This document shows, piece by piece, positions 34,736-42,607 of a DNA stretch of 64,000 bases; within the stretch, counting starts at the first letter, position 1; the number at the start of each line of letters is the position of its first letter. Below the pieces are notes generated by a model. The model ran no database searches. It had not been told where the DNA came from and was given only the letters and a program-made list of their open reading frames with translations. Origin of the DNA: Microbacterium sp. H83 (GTDB lineage Bacteria > Actinomycetota > Actinomycetes > Actinomycetales > Microbacteriaceae); the NCBI RefSeq assembly GCF_001650405.1, contig NZ_LWCU01000034.1, positions 62,001 through 126,000 of the forward strand. The letters are read 5' to 3'. The position numbers and the translations under genes are program-made.

Positions 34736-36097
34736 GTGTCTGACGCGCCCCGAACCGATCCCCTCCCCACCATCGCCGGCGAGCGCACGGCGACCGGCAG
34801 CTCACGCGTGCCCTCGTCGACGGGCGCGATCCGCACCCTCGGGTCGAACCCGGCCACCGCGCCGATCATGCTCCACCCCGGCGACTCGATCACCGACGGC
34901 CGACGCGCGCTGTACATCGTCCTGCTCGGCGCGCTGACCGCCCTCGGTCCCTTCACGATCGACCTGTACCTGCCGGCGTTCCCCGTGCTCGAGCGCGACT
35001 TCGACACGACGGCGGCCGCGATCCAGCTGACGCTGACCGGCACCATGATCGGCTTCGCCCTGGGCCAGCTCGTCGTCGGACCCCTCAGCGACAAGGTCGG
35101 CCGCCGCATCCCCCTCATCGTCGTCACGGCGCTGCACGTGCTCGCGAGCGCGGCGGCCGCCTACGCACCCACCCTCCCGCTGCTGAGCGGGGCGCGCGTG
35201 CTGATGGGCGTCGGCGCGGCCGCGGGCGGCGTGGTCGCCATGGCGATCGTGCGCGATCTCTTCGGCGGTCGCCGACTCGTCGTGATGCTCTCCCGTCTCG
35301 CCCTCGTCTCGGGTGTGGCCCCCGTGGTCGCGCCGCTGATCGGATCCTGGCTGCTCACGCTCATGCCGTGGCGGGGCATCTTCGTCGTGCTCGCCCTGTA
35401 CGGCGTGATCATGCTCGTCTCCACTGTGGTGTTCGTGCCCGAGACGCTCCCCGCCGCGCGTCGCCAGGAGAAGGGCGGCGCGACCGTCCTGCAGCGCTAC
35501 CGCTCCGTCTTCTCTGACCGGGTCTTCATCGGCGTGCTGATCATCGGAGGCATGACCTTCTCCGGCCTCTTCTCCTATCTGTCGGCGTCGCCGTTCCTCT
35601 TCCAGCAGACGCACGGACTCGACGCGCAGCAGTACGGCCTGCTCTTCGCCGTCAATTCGCTCGGGGTCGTGACGGGCGTGCAGGCGGCCTCCCGGCTCGC
35701 GGCGCGCTTCGGGCCGCAGTGGGTCATGGCGTGGTCGACCGGCGTGCTGCTGCTCTCGGGCCTGGCGATCATCGTCACCGATCAGCTCGGACTCGGGCTG
35801 TGGGGCACGGTCATCCCGCTCTTCGTCTTCATGACCGCGTGCGGCTTCACGATGCCGAACGTCCAGGTGCTCGCGCTCGACCGGCACGGGAAGGCGGCAG
35901 GCACTGCGGCATCCGTCATCGGCGCGGCGAACTTCGGCGTCGCGGGACTCGTCTCGCCGGTCGTCGGCTGGGTCTCACAGGACGCCGGCATCACCGCCAC
36001 GACCATGGCCTCGGTCATGGTCGGATGCGCGGTGATCGGCATCCTCTCGCTGTGGCTGATCGTGCGCCCGCGGACCGTCGGGATGCTGGCTCCCTGA
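34736..36097 (+). CDS. MFS drug exporter, Bcr/CflA family
   Basis: 453 residues starting at GTG, after gagagag. About 45 residues of hydrophilic N-terminus come before twelve helices. Signature segments are GALTALGPFTIDLYLPAFPVL, VGPLSDKVGRR and GLFSYLSASPFLFQQTHGL, characteristic of Bcr/CflA drug:H+ antiporters. The substrate cannot be predicted. It stands alone, 252 bp after a metabolic gene. Confidence 0.85.
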   Translation: MSDAPRTDPLPTIAGERTATGSSRVPSSTGAIRTLGSNPATAPIMLHPGDSITDGRRALYIVLLGALTALGPFTIDLYLPAFPVLERDFDTTAAAIQLTLTGTMIGFALGQLVVGPLSDKVGRRIPLIVVTALHVLASAAAAYAPTLPLLSGARVLMGVGAAAGGVVAMAIVRDLFGGRRLVVMLSRLALVSGVAPVVAPLIGSWLLTLMPWRGIFVVLALYGVIMLVSTVVFVPETLPAARRQEKGGATVLQRYRSVFSDRVFIGVLIIGGMTFSGLFSYLSASPFLFQQTHGLDAQQYGLLFAVNSLGVVTGVQAASRLAARFGPQWVMAWSTGVLLLSGLAIIVTDQLGLGLWGTVIPLFVFMTACGFTMPNVQVLALDRHGKAAGTAASVIGAANFGVAGLVSPVVGWVSQDAGITATTMASVMVGCAVIGILSLWLIVRPRTVGMLAP

Positions 36098-36115
36098 TCT
36101 TGCGGCTCCACCCGG

Positions 36116-36121
36116 CAGAAT
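36116..36121 (+). promoter_or_regulatory. -10-like hexamer CAGAAT, leaderless start
   Basis: It ends six bases before the ATG at 36128 and no SD is visible. Confidence 0.35.
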
Positions 36122-36127
36122 AGACCG

Positions 36128-36757
36128 ATGAGAACACGTGTGCTGCTGTGGTGGGGCGTCGGACTGCTGGTGGCGGCGGTGCTGCTCGGAGCGGCGATCG
36201 TGTTCGGCTACACGGAGCCTCCGGGCTTCGACCGCTGGTGGAACGAGGCGATCGCCGCGAACAGAGCGGACTGGATGCTCTCGGTCGCCTTCGCACTGAA
36301 CAGCATCGGCGGCGGATGGATCGCGATCGCCGTGGTCCCGCTGCTGCTGATCCTCGCGCTGCTGCTCGCCCGGCGATGGCGCGCGGCCGTGTTCGCCGCG
36401 GCGGCGTTCGTCGCCTCCGCGCTCGCGGTGCAGATCCTGAAGAACCTCTTCGGTCGCGCGCGCCCCGAGGACATGATCGTGGCGAGCGACTACGGCTCGT
36501 TCCCGTCCGGGCACGTGGCGAACGCCGCCACCATCGCCCTCGTGCTCTACCTCGTGTTCCCCCGGCTGTGGACGGCGCTGCTGGGCGCCGCCTACATCGT
36601 CGCGATGGCGCTCTCACGCACCCTGCTCTCGGTGCACTGGGCGACGGACACCCTCGGCGGAGCGCTCGTCGGCGCCTCGGTTGTGCTGCTGCTCGGGGCA
36701 TGGCTGCTGCCGTGGGCGCAGCGCACGTCGAAGCGGGTGCGCGTCCCGATAGGCTGA
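36128..36757 (+). CDS. PAP2-superfamily membrane phosphatase
   Basis: 209 residues with about five helices. The three phosphatase motifs are KNLFGRARPEDM, FPSGHVAN and SRTLLSVHWATDTLGG, with catalytic His residues in the last two. The family dephosphorylates phosphatidic acid, undecaprenyl pyrophosphate or related lipids outside the membrane. The substrate is not shown. Confidence 0.9.
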   Translation: MRTRVLLWWGVGLLVAAVLLGAAIVFGYTEPPGFDRWWNEAIAANRADWMLSVAFALNSIGGGWIAIAVVPLLLILALLLARRWRAAVFAAAAFVASALAVQILKNLFGRARPEDMIVASDYGSFPSGHVANAATIALVLYLVFPRLWTALLGAAYIVAMALSRTLLSVHWATDTLGGALVGASVVLLLGAWLLPWAQRTSKRVRVPIG

Positions 36758-36785
36758 ACCGCCCGATCTCACCGAGGAGCCCCGC

Positions 36786-37385
36786 GTGTCCCGCATCCGC
36801 CCGTACCGTCCGTCCGATCGCGCCGCGCTGTACGAGATCTGCGTGAGGACCGCGGATGCCGGAGGCGACGCGACCGGCATCCTCTCCGACGACTCCCTCT
36901 GGGGCGACCTCTTCGCGGTGCCCTACGTCGAGCGGCATCCCGACCTCGCGTGGGTGGTCGAGGCGGAGGACGGCAGAGCCGTCGGGTACATCGTCGCGAC
37001 GGACGACACGGATGCCTTCGCGACGTGGTTCCGCGACGAATGGTGGCCGGCGCTGGCGGAGCGCCACCCTCGACCCGCCGAGCCGGCGACCCGCGAGGAG
37101 CGGATGATCGAGCACGGGTATGCGCAGGCACCCGGTCGCGACGCCCATGCGGAGGAGTACCCCGCGCATCTGCACATCGACCTCCTGCCCGAGACGCAGG
37201 GGCAGGGGCTCGGCCGCGCGCTCATCGAGACCCTGGTCGCCGAGCTCACGCGCCGGAGGGTGCGGGGGCTGCACCTGGGGATGGACCCGGACAACACCGG
37301 CGCCGCCGCCTTCTACGAGCGACTGGGCATGACGCCGCTCCCGGCCGAGCCCGGCGGACAGAGCTTCGGCATGCGACTGGGCTGA
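36786..37385 (+). CDS. GNAT-family N-acetyltransferase
   Basis: 199 residues from the GTG at 36786, with SD gaggag. The GNAT fold starts IRPYRPSDRAALYEICVRTADAGGDATG. The acetyl-CoA pyrophosphate loop is Q-G-Q-G-L-G-R-A, followed by ALIETLVAELTRRRVRGLHLGMDPDNTGAAAFYERLG. The substrate is unknown; length and layout resemble actinobacterial GNATs acting on small amines or glucosamine. Confidence 0.85.
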   Translation: MSRIRPYRPSDRAALYEICVRTADAGGDATGILSDDSLWGDLFAVPYVERHPDLAWVVEAEDGRAVGYIVATDDTDAFATWFRDEWWPALAERHPRPAEPATREERMIEHGYAQAPGRDAHAEEYPAHLHIDLLPETQGQGLGRALIETLVAELTRRRVRGLHLGMDPDNTGAAAFYERLGMTPLPAEPGGQSFGMRLG

Positions 37386-37438
37386 TCGCCATCCGCGCCG
37401 GTCCCGCTGCGTCGGCGACGGATGCCGGCCGGAGACAG

Positions 37439-37470
37439 AGCACGGGCCCCCGCTGATGCGGAGGCCCGTG
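37439..37470 (-). terminator. hairpin after tRNA-Ser (possible terminator)
   Basis: Cacgggcc (37441-37448) can pair with ggcccgtg (37463-37470), on the minus-strand side just after tRNA-Ser. It lacks a T-tract on either strand, so the function is uncertain. Confidence 0.4.
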
Positions 37471-37479
37471 ATCGTGTGG

Positions 37480-37564
37480 CGGTGACGGCGGGATTCGAAC
37501 CCGCGGTTGCTTGCACAACACACGCTTTCCAAGCGTGCTCCTTCGGCCGCTCGGACACGTCACC
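37480..37564 (-). tRNA. tRNA-Ser (anticodon GGA)
   Basis: An 85-nt class II tRNA on the minus strand. The acceptor ggtgacg pairs with cgtcacc, the anticodon stem-loop cgcttggaaagcg has anticodon GGA, a long variable arm follows (gtgttgtgcaagcaac), and the T-arm is gggttcgaatccc. A minus-strand -10 box TAGACT lies at 37581-37586. No copy of its end was found near the daptide cluster. Confidence 0.95.
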
Positions 37565-37662
37565 AAGGAACAACCTGAACAGTCTAGCCGATCCGTCGGG
37601 TCGCGATTGACCGGGTGCATCGCCGCCGTTCCGCTCCCGCGACGAACCCTGGATGAAGAATA

Positions 37663-37691
37663 TTGCCACTCGTCGGGCGTCTCCCTAGCCT
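37663..37691 (+). promoter_or_regulatory. promoter of the daptide cluster (TTGCCA-17-TAGCCT)
   Basis: A -35 TTGCCA (37663-37668) and -10 TAGCCT (37686-37691) are separated by 17 bp. The predicted start near 37698 gives a leader of about 43 nt with tctgggga as SD before the ATG at 37741. No other good promoter is seen inside the cluster before 41.2 kb. Confidence 0.6.
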
Positions 37692-37740
37692 CATGTGAGG
37701 ACGCAACGTCGTCGCGCGGCATCGACATCTCTGGGGAGAC

Positions 37741-38823
37741 ATGCAGGCCACATTCACCATCGCAGAGCCCGAGCTCGTCGGAGCCCGCGCACTCCGGGAA
37801 TGGATCACCGGGCAGCGGGAGCAGTACGCGCGCGTGTTCCTCGTCGAGGGACTCGAGGCGACCGCGGTCGTCGCAGAGACGGCCACCGCGGACGACGTGA
37901 TCCTGGTTCCCGAGGGCGGCGAGCCGAGCGACGGTCCCGCGACCGAGGTGCCCTACAGCGGCGCCCTGCGGGAAGTGGGCGACGAGCTCTTCCTCGGCGA
38001 CCGCGGCGTCGAGCTGCAGGACTACATCGCGGCCGAGTTCGTGCAGATCGTCGGGCCCACCGCGGTGAGCGTCGTCGATGCGGACAGCAGGAGAGCGTTC
38101 CTCGACGACGCGGCGCTCGCTCGCCGGACCGGCGTCTTCCCGTCGGCACTGCTCGACCCGCGGATCCTGCTCGCGAACCGCAGCGCCCTCGTCGACCCCC
38201 GGATGCAGGAGATCCCGAGCGCTCTCCGCGTGGATGCCGACGGACGGGTGAGCGTCGGCCTGCGCGGCGAGGTCCTCGGCACGGTCGACCGCCTCCGGGA
38301 ACTGATCGCGGTGCCGCGCCCGCGCGCCGTCGCGCTGGGGGAGGGAGCGCCGTCCGGCACGTCGCCGGGCGGCGGCGACGGCGGAGACCGGGGCGACGAC
38401 GGCGACGGTCGAGACCATCGCGAGGACCTCGGACGCTACCTCGCCGCCACCGACCTCCTGAAGATGCTCCGCGGACGCACCGACGGAGTGCGGATCTGCG
38501 GGTTCGGGTGGACCGCTCTCGACGACGACCGCGCGGACGCCGAACCGGTCACGGCCGATCCGTTCCTCCTCGACACCCCCGAAGGCTTCGTGCTCGCCGA
38601 CCCCGTGACCCTGCGCCGTCGGCTGCTGTCGCCGGCCACGGCGTGCGTGGTCGCCGCCGTGCAGACGTCCCGCGCGCCCGAGATCGCTGACGAGCGCGTG
38701 TCCCGCGAGCTCGGCGTGCCGGCATCCACCGCACGCACCCTGTGCCGAGAGGCGGTCGCAGCTCTCGACGTCCATCACGGTCGGGCCGAGGTCGGCACAC
38801 CGACGACGGATGCTGCCCGATGA
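37741..38823 (+). CDS. mpaC: daptide biosynthesis RiPP recognition protein (RRE)
   Basis: 360 residues with no catalytic motif that I can see. A mixed alpha/beta N-terminal half is followed by a Gly/Asp-rich linker (about residues 205-233) and a C-terminal part that reads like a helix-turn-helix (IADERVSRELGVPASTARTLC). RRE domains are winged-helix folds that bind the leader of a RiPP precursor. In daptide clusters the corresponding protein binds the precursor and assists MpaB; the assignment here rests mainly on gene context and overall layout, not on a motif. First gene of the operon; its stop overlaps the aminotransferase start (ATGA). Confidence 0.72.
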   Translation: MQATFTIAEPELVGARALREWITGQREQYARVFLVEGLEATAVVAETATADDVILVPEGGEPSDGPATEVPYSGALREVGDELFLGDRGVELQDYIAAEFVQIVGPTAVSVVDADSRRAFLDDAALARRTGVFPSALLDPRILLANRSALVDPRMQEIPSALRVDADGRVSVGLRGEVLGTVDRLRELIAVPRPRAVALGEGAPSGTSPGGGDGGDRGDDGDGRDHREDLGRYLAATDLLKMLRGRTDGVRICGFGWTALDDDRADAEPVTADPFLLDTPEGFVLADPVTLRRRLLSPATACVVAAVQTSRAPEIADERVSRELGVPASTARTLCREAVAALDVHHGRAEVGTPTTDAAR

Positions 38824-40079
38824 GCGGCCCCCTCGCGGTGTGGACCGCGATGGTCCCCGCCGACGCCACCTTCGACGACGGTCAGGTGGCCGTCTCCGCG
38901 GCCGGCAACCGCGTCGAGTTCGCCGACGGGTCCTCGCGACTGTGTGCGACGAGCGGGCTGTGGAACGTCCCGCTCGGCTTCGGCAATCCTGCGATCGGCG
39001 ACGCGGTCGAGCGGGCTGCGCGTGACGCCTCGTATCTGTCGCTGTTCCGTGCTCCGCATCGTCATGCCGAACAGGCGGCCGACGCGCTCATCGCACTGGC
39101 GGGCCCCGAGCGCTACAGCCGGGTCGTCTTCACGACCTCGGGAGGGGCGGCGAACGACGCCGCGATGAAACTCGCCCGCCAGTACTGGGCGCACAGGGGC
39201 GCGCGGTCCCGCTCGATCGTCGTCGGTCTGCACGGCAGCTATCACGGCACGATGTACGGCAGTCACGCGCTGAGCGGCGACGACCTCCTCCACTCCGTGT
39301 ACTCCGTCGACCGCAGGTCGGTGCGCCACGTGACCCACCGCGACGGAGGGGAGGAGCTCGAGACTCTGATGAAGCGGGAGGGGGCGCGCATCGCGGCGGT
39401 CGTCGTGGAGCCGGTTCTCGGGAGCGGTGCGCACGCGCTGTCCGACGCCTTCGTCGCGCGCCTTCTCGCGCTGCGTGAGCAGCACGGATTCCTGATCGTG
39501 GCCGACGAGGTGGCGACAGGCTTCGGGCGCACCGGCGAGATGTTCGCGACCGACCGCTGGGATCCCGCGCCCGACGTGCTCGTCCTCTCGAAGGCCCTGA
39601 CGAACGGTGCGGCCGCGGCGTCCGTGCTCCTCGTGGGGTCCCGCATCGCCTCCGCGTTCGTGCGCGGCGGCTGGACGTTCGTGCACGGCGAGACCCAGGC
39701 GGGGACACCGGTGTGCGCTGCGGCCATCCTCGCGGTCATCGACGAGCTGCGCCGCATCGACGCCGTCCCGACCGTCCGCGCGCTGGCGGTCGAGGTGGCG
39801 CGTCTCACGGACGGATGGCGCGCCGACGGCCTCGTCGCCGAGGTGACGGGGCGCGGGTGCTTCGTCGGGCTCGGCCTCCGGCACGAGGACGGCAGCCGCC
39901 TCTCCGGCCCCGAGGTCCTGCGGACGGTGTCCGCCATCGCCGGGGAGGGAGTCCTGGTGCAGCCCGGCCCGAGCGCGATCGGACTCATCCCGGCATACGG
40001 ATTCGAGGCGTCGGAGCTCCGCGAGGTCGATCGAGCGGTGCGTGCGGGACTGCGCACGATGCGGGAGGCGACGCCATGA
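38820..40079 (+). CDS. mpaD: daptide biosynthesis PLP aminotransferase (class III)
   Basis: 419 residues, the class III aminotransferase fold. Seen are GLWNVPLGFGNPAIGDAV, VVFTTSGGAANDAAMKLARQ, LHGSYHGTMYGSHALSG, the cofactor Asp in LIVADEVATGFGRTG, and the PLP Lys258 in VLVLSKALTNGAAAASVLL. In daptides the ketone produced from the C-terminal Thr is transaminated to an amine; this gene is the natural candidate. The ATG overlaps the upstream stop, and the stop overlaps mpaB's ATG. Confidence 0.85.
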   Translation: MSGPLAVWTAMVPADATFDDGQVAVSAAGNRVEFADGSSRLCATSGLWNVPLGFGNPAIGDAVERAARDASYLSLFRAPHRHAEQAADALIALAGPERYSRVVFTTSGGAANDAAMKLARQYWAHRGARSRSIVVGLHGSYHGTMYGSHALSGDDLLHSVYSVDRRSVRHVTHRDGGEELETLMKREGARIAAVVVEPVLGSGAHALSDAFVARLLALREQHGFLIVADEVATGFGRTGEMFATDRWDPAPDVLVLSKALTNGAAAASVLLVGSRIASAFVRGGWTFVHGETQAGTPVCAAAILAVIDELRRIDAVPTVRALAVEVARLTDGWRADGLVAEVTGRGCFVGLGLRHEDGSRLSGPEVLRTVSAIAGEGVLVQPGPSAIGLIPAYGFEASELREVDRAVRAGLRTMREATP

Positions 40080-41269
40080 CCGCCTCGTTCGAGGGCCGGG
40101 TGCCCACGCTCTGGCACGGTCGCGGAATCGCACGGGAGGTGATCGCGCATCTCGTCGACGGGCGCGACGCTCTCGTGATCGCGGATCCCGCCCTCGTGGT
40201 CCCCGTGCGGGTCCGTCGTCCGGCCGACACGATCGAGATCGACGCCCGATCGGTGGGCGTCGCACACGTCGTCGCACTCGCGCGGCAGATCGCCCGCCGC
40301 CGACCGGAGGTCATCGTGGCCGTGGGCGGGGGGAGCATTCTGGATGCGAGCAAGCTCGCCGCGCTCGTGCTCGCTCCCGGTCGCCTGTTCGAGTTCGCCG
40401 TCGAGCGCGCGTCGAGGGCGGCGCTGACCTTTCTCCCCGATGCCCGGCCCCCGGTCGACCTCGTCGCCGTGCCGACGACCATCGGCACCTCGTCGGAGAC
40501 CAACAGCGTCGCGATCCTCCGCAACGGCAGCGGCTCGCGACTCGTCGTCGGGCGCTCTCTGCGACCGCGACATGCGGTAATCGACGGTCACAACCTGCTC
40601 ACCCTGACCCCGGCGGCGATCAGAGAAGGCGCGTTGGAGGCGTTCCTCCGACTGGCGGGCGCCTCGACGAGCGCGCGACGAAGCGTCAGAGCGAGACGCG
40701 ACGCGGTCGCCCTCGGGCAGGCGCTGCTCGACACCGCCACCCGGGACGGCGCCTCCACCGCGTCGCGCCTGCGTCTCGCGCGTCTGAGCGCGGCGACGCA
40801 GCGCAGCGGGGCGCTGCGGGGACAGGATCCCTACAGCGCGCGTCACTGGTACGTCGCGAACGAGGTCGCCGTCGTGCTGGGAGTGCGCAAGATGGTCGCC
40901 ACCGCGGCGGTGATCACGGCGGTCTGGCGCCGGATCTGCGCGGGCGACGCGCGCTGGGGAGACCGACGGAGCCTCGAGGACTTCTGGACCTCGGTCGTGG
41001 ACGGATCGGGGCTGCCCCTCCATCCGCCGGCCGGTATCGACATGCTCCTCGACCTCGGCCGGATCCCGCGCCCGCCCCGGCCCACCTCCGACGAGATGCT
41101 CCGCATCGGTGCCGACACGGAGCGGTGGTGGGGCGGTCGCTACCCGATGCTCCCCGGGCTCCTCGCCGCGGACTTCGTCGACCTCCTCCGCGGATCGCGC
41201 TGGAGCACTCAGCCCGTCGGCCGGACGAGCCGACTTTCCTCGATCGATGCAGAGGAGGTGAATCGATGA
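40076..41269 (+). CDS. mpaB: daptide biosynthesis dehydrogenase/oxidative decarboxylase (iron-ADH fold)
   Basis: 397 residues, related to group III alcohol dehydrogenases: VGGGSILDASKLAAL gives the nucleotide-binding loop and VAVPTTIGTSSETNSVAIL is the family's second fingerprint. The usual metal-binding D-A-x-x-H motif is replaced by G-A-L-E-A in IREGALEAFLRL. In daptides MpaB with MpaC oxidatively decarboxylates the C-terminal Thr to a methyl ketone. It overlaps the aminotransferase stop and the first precursor start by ATGA. Confidence 0.8.
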   Translation: MTASFEGRVPTLWHGRGIAREVIAHLVDGRDALVIADPALVVPVRVRRPADTIEIDARSVGVAHVVALARQIARRRPEVIVAVGGGSILDASKLAALVLAPGRLFEFAVERASRAALTFLPDARPPVDLVAVPTTIGTSSETNSVAILRNGSGSRLVVGRSLRPRHAVIDGHNLLTLTPAAIREGALEAFLRLAGASTSARRSVRARRDAVALGQALLDTATRDGASTASRLRLARLSAATQRSGALRGQDPYSARHWYVANEVAVVLGVRKMVATAAVITAVWRRICAGDARWGDRRSLEDFWTSVVDGSGLPLHPPAGIDMLLDLGRIPRPPRPTSDEMLRIGADTERWWGGRYPMLPGLLAADFVDLLRGSRWSTQPVGRTSRLSSIDAEEVNR

Positions 41270-41397
41270 AGAAGAGCGAGACGCGGATCCAGTTCCAGGA
41301 GCTGGACGAGATGGATGCTCCCAGCTGGGAGAGCTTCTACCAGGGTGTGATCGGCGCCCTGGTGCTCATAGGGATCGGCGCGGCCGCAGCGACGTGA
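41266..41397 (+). CDS. mpaA1: daptide precursor peptide 1 (43 aa, C-terminal Thr)
   Basis: MKKSETRIQFQELDEMDAPS opens the peptide, with an acidic leader and the motif FQELDEMDAP shared by all three precursors. The C-terminal ~20 residues are a hydrophobic, Gly/Ala-rich helix (VIGALVLIGIGAAAAT) ending in Thr at position 43. That Thr is the site converted to the dimethylamino-propane amine in this class. A very strong SD (aggaggtga) precedes the ATG, which overlaps the mpaB stop. The leader/core boundary is not known; it probably lies near DAP. Confidence 0.88.
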   Translation: MKKSETRIQFQELDEMDAPSWESFYQGVIGALVLIGIGAAAAT

Positions 41398-41434
41398 CCG
41401 CACCGTGACGGACATCGACACTGAAGGGAGAGGC

Positions 41435-41560
41435 ATGCAGACCACGATTCCGACCCTCGAGTTCACCGAGCTCGAGGCCATGGAAGCGCAGGACGACGCT
41501 CTCGACTGGACCCGAGGATTCGCCGTGGGCGTGATCATCGGGATCCTCGCGCTCACCTAG
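41435..41560 (+). CDS. mpaA2: daptide precursor peptide 2 (41 aa, C-terminal Thr)
   Basis: 41 residues starting MQTTIPTLEFTELEAMEAQD. The FTELEAMEA motif aligns with the other precursors. The core region (TRGFAVGVIIGILALT) is hydrophobic with one Arg and ends in Thr before TAG. The SD aaggga lies before the ATG, 37 bp after precursor 1. Product: a small membrane-active helical peptide, inferred. Confidence 0.87.
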   Translation: MQTTIPTLEFTELEAMEAQDDALDWTRGFAVGVIIGILALT

Positions 41561-41594
41561 ACCGGCGGCCGCCGGGACACCGAGGAGGTGTGAA

Positions 41595-41714
41595 TTGCAG
41601 ACAGAGTCGCTCGAGTTCCAGGAACTCGAACACATCGACGCCCCACTCGAATGGTGGGAGCACGCGAGCTACATCATCGCCATCATCGGCGGTGCGGCAG
41701 CGATCGCGACCTGA
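41595..41714 (+). CDS. mpaA3: daptide precursor peptide 3 (39 aa, C-terminal Thr, TTG start)
   Basis: 39 residues from a TTG with a full AGGAGG SD six bases upstream. It reads MQTESLEFQELEHIDAPLEW, then EHASYIIAIIGGAAAIAT. The FQELEHIDAP motif aligns with the others. It carries two adjacent Trp (EWWEH) and ends in Thr before TGA. The rare start makes it invisible to ATG/GTG-only gene callers. Confidence 0.86.
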   Translation: MQTESLEFQELEHIDAPLEWWEHASYIIAIIGGAAAIAT

Positions 41715-41720
41715 CCGGAG

Positions 41721-41751
41721 GGGTGCGGGCGCGAGGGATGCGCCCGCACCC
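41721..41751 (+). terminator. perfect 12-bp hairpin after the precursor genes
   Basis: Arms gggtgcgggcgc (41721-41732) and gcgcccgcaccc (41740-41751) with loop gagggat, followed by no T-run. It lies 6 bp after the last precursor stop and 28 bp before mpaM, a good position for partial termination or mRNA 3'-end protection that raises precursor levels over the downstream genes. Confidence 0.6.
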
Positions 41752-41779
41752 TGACTCAGCCGTGGAGAGGAGAACGAGA

Positions 41780-42607
41780 ATGTCCGGGCCGATCACCGAT
41801 GCCGTGACGGCGAGACTCGCCGCCGTGGGAGCCGACGCTGTGCCGCAGGACCTGTACTCGGGGACCGGTGCCGACTTCTACGAGCGGCTCGTCGGCCCCG
41901 ACCGGGCGGAGATCCGAGAAATGCTCGCCCTCGCACGCGCGACGGACGGGGCGATCCTCGACATCGCCGCGGGGAGCGGCAGACTCACCGTGCCTCTGGT
42001 GAGATCCGGCAGGCGCGTGACCGCGATCGACCTCTCCGACGACATGCTCTCCCACCTCCGCCGCCGCCTGCCCGGCCACGGGATGCTGGAGTGCGTCGTC
42101 GCGGACATGCGGGACTTCTCGCTGCGGGAGCGATTCGCGCTCGTGATCATCGGCGCCACATCCATCACACTGCTGGATGACGCCGAGCGGCCGCTCCTCT
42201 ACGCCGCGGTCAGACGCCATCTCGCCCCCGGCGGCGTCTTCGCCTTCACCGTCGCCGGCGGTGCCGCGGCGGCGAGCCTCGCGGTGCCTCGAGACCAGGA
42301 GATCGCCGTCCCCGGGCCCGACGGGGATGAGACGTATCTCTTCTCGCAGCAGGTGCAGGACGACGGCGCAGCGCGGATCGTCAACTGGGTGCGCGCGTGC
42401 GACCTCGTGCGGGGCGCCGCGGTGACGGTGCTCACGAGCCGACTGCGGCTGCTCGACCGACATGTCCTCGCGAGAGAGCTCGTCGACGCCGGCTTCGCCG
42501 AGCCGACCATCACCCCGGTGCGGACGGACCGACCGGACGACATCCTCCTCCTGCGAACGACCGGGGCCGGATCACCGGGGGTGACGGATGCTGATGCGCG
42601 GCAGTGA
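41780..42607 (+). CDS. mpaM: daptide biosynthesis SAM-dependent N-methyltransferase
   Basis: 275 residues, class I methyltransferase fold: SAM motif I AILDIAAGSGRLTVPLV (about residues 58-74), ITAIDLSDDMLSHLRRR-like acidic loop, and LVIIGATSITLLDD. In daptides the MpaM enzyme dimethylates the new terminal amine. The SD gagaggag lies before the ATG. Its end overlaps mpaP by 20 bp. Function inferred from cluster context; fold is seen directly. Confidence 0.85.
   Translation: MSGPITDAVTARLAAVGADAVPQDLYSGTGADFYERLVGPDRAEIREMLALARATDGAILDIAAGSGRLTVPLVRSGRRVTAIDLSDDMLSHLRRRLPGHGMLECVVADMRDFSLRERFALVIIGATSITLLDDAERPLLYAAVRRHLAPGGVFAFTVAGGAAAASLAVPRDQEIAVPGPDGDETYLFSQQVQDDGAARIVNWVRACDLVRGAAVTVLTSRLRLLDRHVLARELVDAGFAEPTITPVRTDRPDDILLLRTTGAGSPGVTDADARQ

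Noticed and set aside
41397..41434. Extra precursor gene between precursors 1 and 2
   Set aside because: The gap is only 37 bp and has no open frame with a terminal Thr.
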